This document shows, piece by piece, positions 43,193 through 51,362 of a stretch of DNA of 64,000 nt. The notes beneath the pieces were generated by a model. That model had not been told where the DNA came from. It searched no databases and saw nothing but the letters and a program-made list of their open reading frames with translations. The stretch spans positions 186,001 through 250,000 of the forward strand of contig NZ_CAHJXO010000003.1 in NCBI RefSeq assembly GCF_903645305.1, in the 5' to 3' direction. How positions within the stretch are numbered: the first letter of the stretch is position 1; each line of letters starts with the position of its first letter. Both the position numbers and the translations under genes were made by a program. The stretch comes from Corynebacterium sp. Marseille-P4321 (lineage in GTDB: Bacteria; Actinomycetota; Actinomycetes; Mycobacteriales; Mycobacteriaceae).

Positions 43193-44179
43193 TTACCCCC
43201 GAAGTGAGGTCTCCAGCACCTCCAAACACTCGCGAACGCGGGAAAACCACCAATCGCGCCGCGCCCCGGATGCCCGTAATGCGTGGAGGCGTTCCGGGTC
43301 GGGGGTGGTGCGCGTCACCGGCAAGGCGCCGTCGACAAGCTCCCGCGGCTCCGCGACGTCCTCCACAAACAACCGCTGCGTGGCCAGCCCCGCCGCGCGC
43401 GACCCGGCGAGCTTCGCCGCCACCAGCCCGGCGTCCATGCCCACCGCGGTGTCGAGGGCGCTTGCCACCGTGACGTCCAGCTTCAGGTCGCTCGCGATGC
43501 GCAGCAGGTTGCCCACGCCGCCGAGCGGAGCGACCTTGCACACCGCCACGTCCGCCGCGGCAAGCTCCGCCACGCGGTACGGGTCGGCGGCGCGACGGAT
43601 GGATTCGTCGGCCGCGATCGGGGTCCTGGCAGCACGCGACGGAGAACTACGGAGGCGCCGACGCACCTCGGCGAGCTCCTCCACCGTGGCGCAGGGCTGC
43701 TCGATGTACTCCAGCTCCCCGAGCGCGTCAGCGGCCCGAACCGCCTCGTCGACGCTCCAGCCGCGGTTCGCGTCAACGCGCAGCGCGGCACCCGGGCGTA
43801 GCTCGCGAACGGCGGCGACGCGCCGGAGGTCGTCGTCAAGCGATTGCCCCTTCTCCGCCACCTTGATCTTGAACGTGCGCACCCCCGGGTAGCGCGCAAG
43901 CACCCCTTCGACCTCCGCGGCATCGACGGCGGGGACGGTGCCGTTGACCTCGACGGCGCCTGAAGCCTCGGGCAGACCGGTGAACGCGGATTCGATGCCG
44001 GAGCGCAGCCAGGCGGCCGCCTCGTGGGGTTCGTATTCGATGAATGGGGAGAACTCGCCCCAGCCCGCGGGGCCGTCGATAAGCAATGCCTCGCGGGTGG
44101 TGATGCCGCGGAACCGCACCGCCATCGGCAAGGCGACCACGTGTGCGCGCTCGAGGATCTCGTCGGCTTCGGGGATCAC
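43193..44179 (-). CDS. menC: o-Succinylbenzoate synthase
   Basis: This 328-residue enolase-superfamily enzyme dehydrates SHCHC to o-succinylbenzoate. The catalytic lysine is in RTFKIKVAEKG (KxK motif); metal ligands are in LRVDANRGW, IEQPCATVEE and IAADESIRR; the second lysine is in VAVCKVAPLGG. The start is GTG at 44179, overlapping the feoC-like stop as GTGA, so its translation is coupled to an iron-transport gene. A longer frame upstream lies inside the neighbouring gene and is not needed. GCTTATCGACG occurs near the start encoding LLIDG. Confidence 0.92.
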   Translation of the reverse strand: MIPEADEILERAHVVALPMAVRFRGITTREALLIDGPAGWGEFSPFIEYEPHEAAAWLRSGIESAFTGLPEASGAVEVNGTVPAVDAAEVEGVLARYPGVRTFKIKVAEKGQSLDDDLRRVAAVRELRPGAALRVDANRGWSVDEAVRAADALGELEYIEQPCATVEELAEVRRRLRSSPSRAARTPIAADESIRRAADPYRVAELAAADVAVCKVAPLGGVGNLLRIASDLKLDVTVASALDTAVGMDAGLVAAKLAGSRAAGLATQRLFVEDVAEPRELVDGALPVTRTTPDPERLHALRASGARRDWWFSRVRECLEVLETSLRG

Positions 44180-44505
44180 GACACTCCCGGCCGCTTGGTG
44201 AGCACCAGCGCCACCGGCCCGCTCTGTTTCGGCTTGTCTGCGCAGGTCATGCCATTTGCGGCCGCGGCGATGCAGGAGTTGCAGTTGCCGCCCGCGCACG
44301 AAGACCCGAGTTCTTCCAGCGTGAGGCGCCCGGTGCGCTCGAGGTGGCCGATGACGGCGTCCACTGTGGATTCGGTCAGCCCGGTTGTGCGCCGGATTTC
44401 GGCTCGCGAGCGCGCCCCGGACTCAATGGCGGCGACCACGGCCTCCATCGGCCGCTTCGGTTGAGCATGTTGCTTATCGACGTGCTCCCGCCTGAAACCA
44501 AACAT
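44176..44505 (-). CDS. feoC: FeoC-like winged-helix protein with cysteine cluster
   Basis: A 109-residue protein in the place of FeoC. The middle part is a winged-helix (SRAEIRRTTGLTESTVDAVIGHLERTGRL), and the C-terminal half has SSCAGGNCNSCIAAAANGMTC, four cysteines that could bind an Fe-S cluster. FeoC proteins modulate FeoB. The ATG at 44505 shares its A with the feoB stop (TGATG), and its own stop overlaps menC. The match to FeoC is by context and layout, not strong identity. One GCTTATCGACG copy lies near the start in the frame encoding VDKQ. Confidence 0.78.
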   Translation of the reverse strand: MFGFRREHVDKQHAQPKRPMEAVVAAIESGARSRAEIRRTTGLTESTVDAVIGHLERTGRLTLEELGSSCAGGNCNSCIAAAANGMTCADKPKQSGPVALVLTKRPGVS

Positions 44506-46451
44506 CAAATAAACACCTTCAAAATCTGGAACGCGGCGACCGCGAGCACCCACGCCAGCGCGAGCTGGCCAATGAGCCCGAAGATGGTCCACTTCGCTCC
44601 TATTTCTCTTCGCTGCGCGGCGAGTGTGGCCACGCACGGGGTGTAGGCCATGAGGAAGATCATGTACGCCCACACCGCGGCGATGCCGTGGCCACCGGAG
44701 GTCTTATCGAAGTCGGCGCGTACCGCGGCGGCGAGATCGGAGGTGCCCTGCGCTTCCGGCGCTTCGTTCGAGGGATCCTCCAGCGCGTACGTCTGGGCCC
44801 AGGTGGAGATCACGGCTTCCTTGGCCAGGAACCCGGTGATCAGCGGGCCGGTGAGCGACCAGGAGCCGAAGCCGGCCGGCTCGAAGACGGGCGCGACGGT
44901 ACCGGAGACCACGCCGTACACGGAATCCTCCGGCGCAAGGTCCTCATCGCCCCACCCGTGACCGGCAACAGCCGGGGTGGACTGCAGGAACCAGATCACC
45001 ACCACGGTGGCCACAATGATGCCTCCCGCGGTGCGCAGGAAGCCCTTCAGCCTGGTCCACATCACGGACAGCGACAGCCGCGCGGTGGGCCACTGGTACA
45101 CGGGCAGGTCGATCACCAGCGGGTCCGAGCCCATGGTGCGCCACAGCGTGTGCCGCAGCAGCAGGCCCGCGAGCACCACCAGCGCAATCGAGATGACGTA
45201 CATCGCGAACACCACCAACCCGGCGTGCTCGGGAAAGAACGTCTGCGCGAGCATCACGTACACGGTCAGGCGCGCGGAGCAGGACGTGAACGGCACCAGC
45301 AGCGCGGTGAGGCGGCGCTGCTCCGGCGTGGCCAGCACACGGGTGGCAGAGATCGCCGGGACGTTGCAGCCAAAACCGACGATGAGCGGGATGAAGGCCT
45401 TGCCCGGCAGCCCGATTGCGCGCATGAGGCGGTCGGCCACCACTGCGGCGCGGGCCATGTAGCCGGAATCCTCCAGCACGGCCAGGCACAGGAACATCAA
45501 GGCCATGAGCGGCACGAAAGTGAGCACCATGCCCACGCCGCCGATCAGCCCGCCGACAATCAGGCCCTTCACAAACGGGTACCCCAGCCCCACCGCGTCC
45601 AGGGCCGCGTTTGCCCAATCCGTAAGCGGCCCGGTGAACAGCGCGTCGAGGCCGTCCTGCATGGGGGCTGCGACGGTGGTGGTGATCTGGAAGACCAGAA
45701 ACATCGCGAACAGGAAGATGATCGGCCCGAGCACTGGGTGCAGGACGTACTTGTCCACCGTTTCGGTGAAGGTGTCGCGGTGCTCGTCGCGCAGGGTGGC
45801 TGCGGCGACGGCGTTGTCGATCCACTCGAAGCGGTCGTCGGCCTGCGCGAACTCGTCGCCGGGCACCGCGGCGCGCACCGGGGCCGAAGGAGCAAGCATT
45901 TGCTTATCGACGGCTTCCGCTACCCGCGACACATCCCTACGCCGCGGATCCAACGCCACGACCGGCACTCCAAGTTGGGCGGCCAGCACGTCCGGGTCCA
46001 CCTCGAGGCCCTGGCGCGATGCCACGTCACCCTTTGTCAGCACCACCACGACGCGGTACGGGTGCTCCGCGATTTGGGCTGCAATATATAGGCCTCGCGC
46101 AATGTTGGCCGTGTCCACCGCGACCATCACAAGGTCCGGCCGCTCCCCCGCCGGAGTGTCCAGGAGGAGTTCGCGGGTGAGCGCCTCGTCCGGGCTGACG
46201 GGGTCGAGCGAGTACGCGCCCGGGAAGTCCACGATGTTGTAGGTGGTTTTGTTCGGGGTGCCCTTCGCCGGCTTCCACACGCCGCGCGAGACCTCCACAG
46301 TGGTGCCGGGGTAGTTGCCCGTGGTGGCGCTCGCGCCGGTCAGTGCGTTAAACAGGGTGGACTTGCCGGCGTTCGGGGCACCGATCAGCGCGATGGTGGG
46401 CGTACCCGCGGGCGCGTGCTGCGCGACGGGCGCGCCGTGGCAGTCGGCCAT
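44505..46451 (-). CDS. feoB: Ferrous iron transporter FeoB
   Basis: This 648-residue membrane transporter for Fe(II) has an N-terminal G domain with GAPNAGKST (24-32), NYPGTTVEV and DFPGAYSL, a short helical domain, then a channel region with the family's Gate motifs (GFGCNVPAISATRVL; SARLTVYV). It overlaps feoA by one base and feoC by one base. Length is near the short actinobacterial type. A DtxR-type box upstream of feoA should repress it when iron is ample. Confidence 0.95.
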   Translation of the reverse strand: MADCHGAPVAQHAPAGTPTIALIGAPNAGKSTLFNALTGASATTGNYPGTTVEVSRGVWKPAKGTPNKTTYNIVDFPGAYSLDPVSPDEALTRELLLDTPAGERPDLVMVAVDTANIARGLYIAAQIAEHPYRVVVVLTKGDVASRQGLEVDPDVLAAQLGVPVVALDPRRRDVSRVAEAVDKQMLAPSAPVRAAVPGDEFAQADDRFEWIDNAVAAATLRDEHRDTFTETVDKYVLHPVLGPIIFLFAMFLVFQITTTVAAPMQDGLDALFTGPLTDWANAALDAVGLGYPFVKGLIVGGLIGGVGMVLTFVPLMALMFLCLAVLEDSGYMARAAVVADRLMRAIGLPGKAFIPLIVGFGCNVPAISATRVLATPEQRRLTALLVPFTSCSARLTVYVMLAQTFFPEHAGLVVFAMYVISIALVVLAGLLLRHTLWRTMGSDPLVIDLPVYQWPTARLSLSVMWTRLKGFLRTAGGIIVATVVVIWFLQSTPAVAGHGWGDEDLAPEDSVYGVVSGTVAPVFEPAGFGSWSLTGPLITGFLAKEAVISTWAQTYALEDPSNEAPEAQGTSDLAAAVRADFDKTSGGHGIAAVWAYMIFLMAYTPCVATLAAQRREIGAKWTIFGLIGQLALAWVLAVAAFQILKVFI

Positions 46452-46690
46452 TACGCTGCCTGGCCCAGCGTCGCCACGCCAATACCGCGCAGCGCTTCGG
46501 CGCCAAGTGCGTAGTGCGAACCGCGCACCTTAATAATGCGGCCGCCGCCGGCCGTCTTCTGCATGACGGTAACGTCCGCGCCGGCGCGCAGGCCCAGCTC
46601 GCGGAGGCGACGCGCCGTCGGGCAACCCACGGTGGTGATGGTGGTGCGGTGGCCGACGGGGACGTCGATAAGCACATGCTCTTGCTGCAT
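46451..46690 (-). CDS. feoA: FeoA domain protein
   Basis: This 79-residue SH3-like FeoA protein shows TARRLRELGLRAGADVTVMQKTAGGGRIIKVRGSHYALG, the standard core. FeoA proteins bind FeoB and support Fe(II) uptake. The frame is open to 46762, but the ATG at 46690 begins the conserved fold. The DtxR-type box ends 12 bp upstream of this start. GCTTATCGACG occurs near the start encoding VLIDV. Confidence 0.92.
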   Translation of the reverse strand: MQQEHVLIDVPVGHRTTITTVGCPTARRLRELGLRAGADVTVMQKTAGGGRIIKVRGSHYALGAEALRGIGVATLGQAA

Positions 46691-46701
46691 ACCCCTAACA
46701 A

Positions 46702-46720
46702 TAAAGCAAGGCTGCCCTAA
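46702..46720 (-). promoter_or_regulatory. DtxR-type iron box between feoA and menB
   Basis: On the minus strand TTAGGGCAGCCTTGCTTTA agrees with the DtxR consensus TTAGGTTAGCCTAACCTAA at about 13 of 19 positions, including TTAGG and AGCCT. It lies 12 bp upstream of feoA and 41 bp upstream of the divergent menB start. Iron-loaded DtxR would be expected to repress feoABC, and may also touch menB. Confidence 0.7.
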
Positions 46721-46760
46721 CTTAAAGCTCTTAGGCGAAAACGTGTTTACCATTACCCCC

Positions 46761-47693
46761 ATGAGTTACACCACCGCCCAACCCTTCGACCCAGCGCAAT
46801 GGCGCGCGGTTGAGGGGTTCGATTTCACCGACATCACTTATCACCGCCACGCGGGCGAAACGCGCGCCGACGGGATCGTGCGCATCGCCTTCGACAGGCC
46901 CGAGGTACGCAACGCGTTCCGCCCGCACACCGTCGACGAGTTATATAAGGCACTCGACCACGCGCGCCGCGACCCCTCCGTCGGCGTCGTGCTGCTCACC
47001 GGCAACGGGCCGAGCGAGAAGGACGGCGGCTGGGCGTTTTGCTCCGGTGGCGACCAACGCATCCGCGGCCGCTCCGGCTACCAATACGCCGGGGGCGACA
47101 CCGCCGATACCGTCGACGAGGCGCGTGCGAAAGCCGAAGGCGGGCGCCTGCACATCCTGGAGGTGCAGCGCCTCATCCGCACGATGCCCAAGGTGGTAAT
47201 CGCCGTGGTGAACGGCTGGGCGGCCGGCGGCGGGCACTCGCTGCACGTGGTGTGCGACATGACTATCGCGTCGCGCGAGGAGGCCCGGTTTAAGCAGACC
47301 GACGCCGATGTCGGCTCCTTCGACGCCGGATACGGCTCCGCATACCTGGCGAAGATGGTGGGACAGAAGTTCGCGCGCGAGATCTTCTTCCTCGGCCGCA
47401 CCTACAGCGCCGAGGAGATGCAGCGCATGGGCGCGGTGAACATCGTGGCTTCCCACGGTTCGCTAGAAGACGAGGCCATCCAGGTCGCCCGCGAAATCAA
47501 CGGCAAGTCCCCCACCGCCCAGCGCATGCTCAAATTCGCCTTCAACCTTGTCGACGACGGCCTCATGGGCCAGCAGGTCTTCGCCGGCGAAGCCACCCGC
47601 CTGGCGTACATGACCGACGAAGCCGTCGAGGGCCGCGATTCCTTCCTGCAAAAGCGCGACCCGAACTGGGAGGACTTCCCCTTCTACTACTAG
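46761..47693 (+). CDS. menB: 1,4-Dihydroxy-2-naphthoyl-CoA synthase
   Basis: This 310-residue crotonase-family enzyme closes the naphthoquinone ring. Family signatures: WAFCSGGDQRIRGRSGY, NGWAAGGGHSLHVVCDMTIAS (oxyanion hole) and GSFDAGYGSAYLA. The ATG at 46761 is preceded by a run of C and no ribosome site, so the mRNA is probably leaderless. Promoter sequence must therefore overlap the region carrying the DtxR box. The length is of the longer, actinobacterial type. A bidirectional terminator follows. Confidence 0.95.
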   Translation: MSYTTAQPFDPAQWRAVEGFDFTDITYHRHAGETRADGIVRIAFDRPEVRNAFRPHTVDELYKALDHARRDPSVGVVLLTGNGPSEKDGGWAFCSGGDQRIRGRSGYQYAGGDTADTVDEARAKAEGGRLHILEVQRLIRTMPKVVIAVVNGWAAGGGHSLHVVCDMTIASREEARFKQTDADVGSFDAGYGSAYLAKMVGQKFAREIFFLGRTYSAEEMQRMGAVNIVASHGSLEDEAIQVAREINGKSPTAQRMLKFAFNLVDDGLMGQQVFAGEATRLAYMTDEAVEGRDSFLQKRDPNWEDFPFYY

Positions 47694-47736
47694 GTACAAC
47701 AGGGCGCGATTCAGGGGGCGCTTGCTTATCGACGCT

Positions 47737-47760
47737 AAAGGGGGCCTGCGGGCCCCCTTT
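47737..47760. terminator. Bidirectional terminator after menB
   Basis: AAAGGGGGCC and GGCCCCCTTT pair around a 4-nt loop. A-run and T-run on the two sides allow use in both directions. GCTTATCGACG (47724-47734) lies immediately upstream. Confidence 0.88.
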
Positions 47761-48307
47761 CTTCGTGCCGGGGCCTTGTTTTGGGGTGTTGTTGGTGGTG
47801 TGTGAGCCGATCCTCACCCCGGCGGGGGTAAATAGCGGGGGTAGTAGGGTGTGGGGAAGCGTTGAACAATCCCACGATGTTTCAACAATCCCGCGCCACC
47901 ACCTTAAGGCAACGCCTATAGGTCACCACGCCACGGCAGGTGAGTTGTACACACTTCGAAGAACACGCAGGTCGCGGGGTTTCAGGGTGCGGCCGGTGTA
48001 AGGGTTGTAAATGGGTGCATACTATGCAGTTTTGGGGATTGTTGAACCATCCACACCCGACTGCGGATTGATCGTTCAACACTTCCCCGCACACCGCGCG
48101 GCACCGGGGCGGATGGTTGAACAATCCGCACGTCAAAATACCTAACCATGTTGAACAATCGGGAAGAAGTGTTCAACGATCACGCCGTTTTCTTGTGCGC
48201 GGGGCAAGCGTTTTACCTGCGCATACCTGGTGCATAAACTTGGGGTCAACAACGAAACACACCTTGTCCACACCTCAAGGGTTCACACCTCAAGGAGAGC
48301 TACCATC
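47761..48307. other. Gene-free region with a cluster of palindromes upstream of the metalloprotease
   Basis: No convincing gene in this 547-bp stretch. It contains about seven copies of a 15-bp palindromic motif (next entry) and the likely promoter of the metalloprotease gene, whose position I could not fix. Confidence 0.6.
47862..48181. repeat. Seven copies of an operator-like palindrome GATNGTTNAACNATC
   Basis: Full or nearly full copies: 48037-48051 (GATTGTTGAACCATC), 48112-48126 (GATGGTTGAACAATC) and about 47877-47891. Copies missing part of one arm: 47862-47872, 48070-48080, 48148-48160 and 48169-48181. They occur in both orientations. This looks like a multi-site operator or a binding region for a partition or replication protein. 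I know no corynebacterial factor with this site. Confidence 0.75.
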
Positions 48308-50020
48308 ATGTCGCTGCGCACCACGATCGCCACCGTGCTGGCCGCAACACTTGCCCTCACCGGCATGCAAGCCACCCCGGCAAGCGCAGCAGCCGCTGCA
48401 CAGGCTGACGAGTACGTAATCTCCTCCGGCGCTGCCCTTGGTGGTCCCGGCAACCTCGATGATGAGATCTCGGCCGCTGATATCGCCGAGATGATCATCA
48501 ACGACGCCAACACCGGCGCTGAGGTTGACGGTGTGGATGAGCTTGTCGACATCGACGGTGTCGAAGCCGGCGCGCTGACCGATTCTGACGGCGACGGTAT
48601 CCCGGATGTGTGGGAAACCCACGGTGTGACCCTTGAAGACGGCACGGTGCTGCCGCTGCCGCAGTGGGGCGCTGACCCTAATCGTGCTGATATCTTCCTG
48701 CAGCTGAACTGGATGGCATCGGAGTATGAAACCCTTGCCTGCCACACCGATGCCCCGAAGGCAGATGAGGCAACCTGTGCGCGGGCGAACCGGAAAACCT
48801 ACCGCCCCACCAAGCGCATCCTCGATGAAATCGTCGACAAGTTCGCCGAACACGACTACACCCTCCACATCGACGCAGGTGTCACCTACACCAACATCGA
48901 CAACTACCCGCAGTTCTTCGGCGGGGAAACCGAAGACTACGCCCGCTACGCGTTTAGCGGTGTCAACCAGGCAGTCGGCTTGCTCAAAAACCAGAAGAAC
49001 CTCCTTGGGGCGCGCCAGCACCTGTTTCGTGTGGGTGTCATCGGCGACCAGATGGGCCCGAGGGATTACTCCACCGGTGTGGCAACTGTGGGCGGTAACT
49101 CCTTCTACGTCGCCAACCACGCCGGCATGAGCACCCAAGACGAGCTGCGCAACACCATCCTCCACGAGTTCGGCCACACCCTGGGGCTGCGCCACAACGG
49201 CCACAAAGACTACGTCAAGGGCTTAAACAACAACGTCATGCACCCCGACTACCACTCGGTGATGAGCTACAACCACCAGTGGAACCACTTCGACTACTCC
49301 ACCACCGCCTACACCCGCACCGACGCAGGCGTTACCCGCACCATCCCGGCCGACTGGGACGTACTCAGCCCCGCCAACCACACCATCGGCAAAGCCGACG
49401 CCTACCTCGGCGGCGAACTCACCGACGAAGATCGCGACGCGATTGCCGAAAACCACAACGCACAAGCCCAAGCGGCAGCAGCAGAAGAGGCCAACTACAC
49501 CGCACGCATCCGAAACACCATCCCCGCCACCATCACCACCAACCCAAGCGACGCCGCTGATGTGGTCGTGGAGGTAGAAAACCCCGGCATCGACCTGGCC
49601 ACCTACACCATCGAAGCCGCATTCCCCGGCGGAGGCGCGAAAGAAACCATCACCCTGGCCGCAAACCAAGCAAAAACCCTGACGTTTAGCATCACCCCGG
49701 CGAAGAAATACACCAACCTGCCGGTCAACATCACCATCACCAACACCGACACCAACACCGTGGTCGCCAACACCGCAACCACCATCCAGACAAACAACAC
49801 CCGCACCCTCGAAGGCGCCAACGCCGGCAACACCCAAGCCAACAACCAGGCCAACAACACCGCCAACCAGGCCGCCGACCAAGCCGTAAAGCAGCTCGAC
49901 AACGCCAAGAACGAAGTCGAAAACGGCGGCGAAGTCAACATCGCAGCGATCATCATCCCCGTCATCATCGCGCTCATCGCAGCCATCGGCGCGGCAGGCT
50001 TCGCCCTCGCAAACAACTAA
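48308..50020 (+). CDS. Secreted, membrane-anchored metzincin-type metalloprotease
   Basis: This 570-residue protein has a signal peptide (cleavage near ASA-A, residue 28). A calcium-loop-like DSDGDGIPD (92-100) comes early. The zinc site HEFGHTLGLRH (286-296) fits HExxHxxGxxH, and M319 in HSVMSYN is the likely Met-turn, so it resembles metzincin proteases. The part after about 420 is a beta-rich domain, then an asparagine/alanine-rich stretch (NTQANNQANNTANQAADQA) and a C-terminal membrane helix (about 545-568) without an LPXTG motif. It is thus probably displayed at the cell surface. The ATG at 48308 has AAGGAG upstream; the frame is open to 48230. Natural substrate is unknown. Confidence 0.85.
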   Translation: MSLRTTIATVLAATLALTGMQATPASAAAAAQADEYVISSGAALGGPGNLDDEISAADIAEMIINDANTGAEVDGVDELVDIDGVEAGALTDSDGDGIPDVWETHGVTLEDGTVLPLPQWGADPNRADIFLQLNWMASEYETLACHTDAPKADEATCARANRKTYRPTKRILDEIVDKFAEHDYTLHIDAGVTYTNIDNYPQFFGGETEDYARYAFSGVNQAVGLLKNQKNLLGARQHLFRVGVIGDQMGPRDYSTGVATVGGNSFYVANHAGMSTQDELRNTILHEFGHTLGLRHNGHKDYVKGLNNNVMHPDYHSVMSYNHQWNHFDYSTTAYTRTDAGVTRTIPADWDVLSPANHTIGKADAYLGGELTDEDRDAIAENHNAQAQAAAAEEANYTARIRNTIPATITTNPSDAADVVVEVENPGIDLATYTIEAAFPGGGAKETITLAANQAKTLTFSITPAKKYTNLPVNITITNTDTNTVVANTATTIQTNNTRTLEGANAGNTQANNQANNTANQAADQAVKQLDNAKNEVENGGEVNIAAIIIPVIIALIAAIGAAGFALANN

Positions 50021-50035
50021 CCCCACAACCCAAAC

Positions 50036-50070
50036 AAGGCGGCCACCGGAAACCCCGGCGGCCGCCTTTT
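50036..50070 (+). terminator. Terminator after the metalloprotease gene
   Basis: AAGGCGGCC (50036-50044) pairs with GGCCGCCTT (50060-50068), followed by TT on the plus strand. On the other strand it can also serve the convergent gene at 50089. Confidence 0.85.
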
Positions 50071-50088
50071 CGAATATTTAGTTGCGGT

Positions 50089-51162
50089 TTAACCCCACTG
50101 GCCAGGGATCTGCGGGATGGTCGGCAGGCCCTTCACACCAAGCGCGTTGAGGATCCCGAACAGCGCACCAAGTGCCGCGAGCACCGCAGCGATGATGCCG
50201 ATAACCTTGCTCAGCTCCGCATCGAAGCTGGATTTACCTTCGTTCGGGTTCGGGCGCGGAGCGGGCTTCTCCGGGACCGGATTCTCGGGAGCAGGCTTCT
50301 CGGTCTCTGGTTTCGGGTCGGGCTTCGGCGCCGGAGCGGGAGCTGCGTCCTCAGGCTTCGGCAGCTCAGTGTTCTTCGCATACTGTTGCCGTTCCACACC
50401 AGGGGTGAAGGATGACGGGAACATCACTACTACCGGATCGGTCTGAGTGCACTGCGTAGCTGTTCGCAGTACGCTTTCGTACGTCCACTCCAACTCGCTG
50501 CGCACCTTGCCGAAGTAACTGGCGTTCACGTTCTCAATGAACCAGTAACGCTGCTCATTGGTCAGCGACGGCACCTTGTTCGCCAGCGATTCACCGACCT
50601 TGCCGCGCACCCATCCAGCGGGAGGAGCGGCGAGCAGGTTGGTGCCACCGTTGATCCCGATGTACCACTTCGCTTCAGCTGTCGGTTCCGCGTTGATGCC
50701 GTATTCGGGGTTCTGGGCTGTTTCTTTCTGATCCAGGTAGAACGCAGCAGCGTCCTTTGCCAGGCCCAGCTTGGCCAGCTCCTCAATTGCAGCATCACGT
50801 GCCTGGGCCTTGCGTACCAGAACGGACTTCTCGGTGGTCAGTCCTCGTGGCTCCCAAAGCACGTGCAGCACACCGTCGGTAACGACATATTTGTCACCTA
50901 CTGCTTTTGCACCCTTCACGGCAGCTTCGATGCCGTCGACGAAAGCAATGGCCTCCGCACCGTTCGTCAGAGTTCTGGCGTAGTTGCCAGCTTTTGTGCC
51001 GGCAACGTATTCAGCATCTGTGGTTCTGCCAAGGTCGATACGGCAACGCACCTGGCCGTCCTGGATGGTTTTCGTCAACTGCGCCGCATTCGCCGGAGCG
51101 ATCGGGGTGACGAGAGCAAGCGCGGTCGCGGTTGCTGCGACCGGCGCGATGAACTTCTTCAT
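50089..51162 (-). CDS. Secreted surface protein with proline-rich stalk and C-terminal membrane anchor
   Basis: This 357-residue protein has a signal peptide (MKKFIAPVAATATALALVTP, cleavage near ANA-A at 26), a globular domain with two cysteines (in VRCRID and ATQCTQT), a proline/lysine-rich stalk (about 265-308, PAPKPDPKPETEKPAPE style) and a C-terminal hydrophobic helix (about 320-343). No catalytic motif is recognised. Its layout (signal, domain, stalk, C-terminal helix without LPXTG) is like the convergent metalloprotease, so the two may act together on the surface. That is inference. The start has AGGAGACC upstream. Confidence 0.8.
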   Translation of the reverse strand: MKKFIAPVAATATALALVTPIAPANAAQLTKTIQDGQVRCRIDLGRTTDAEYVAGTKAGNYARTLTNGAEAIAFVDGIEAAVKGAKAVGDKYVVTDGVLHVLWEPRGLTTEKSVLVRKAQARDAAIEELAKLGLAKDAAAFYLDQKETAQNPEYGINAEPTAEAKWYIGINGGTNLLAAPPAGWVRGKVGESLANKVPSLTNEQRYWFIENVNASYFGKVRSELEWTYESVLRTATQCTQTDPVVVMFPSSFTPGVERQQYAKNTELPKPEDAAPAPAPKPDPKPETEKPAPENPVPEKPAPRPNPNEGKSSFDAELSKVIGIIAAVLAALGALFGILNALGVKGLPTIPQIPGQWG

Positions 51163-51290
51163 GGGAGGTCTCCTTCAAACTGGGTTGCGGTCATGTCACC
51201 TGCCATATCGCTGCCCTAGCGCAAAGTGATACACACCCGACTAAAATCCCAGGCCAGCCCCAGGAGTGACGTGCGCCTAACCCACCTACC

Positions 51291-51316
51291 TGTAGGCCTC
51301 AACGTTGGCGTCTACA
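51291..51316. repeat. Isolated copy of the TGTAGAC-type 26-bp palindrome
   Basis: Arms TGTAGGCCTC and GGCGTCTACA around AACGTT. It belongs to the family at 26980-27140. It lies in the 200-bp gap upstream of menE, 46 bp before that start, where it could affect transcription. Confidence 0.7.
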
Positions 51317-51362
51317 TCAGCCGACCAACCCCCACCACCCCACCCCAACTACGCTGGCTCAG

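Noticed and set aside
48290..49204. 304-codon minus-strand frame opposite the metalloprotease
   Set aside because: The opposite strand encodes a signal peptide and zinc motif in a consistent frame; this one is a shadow.
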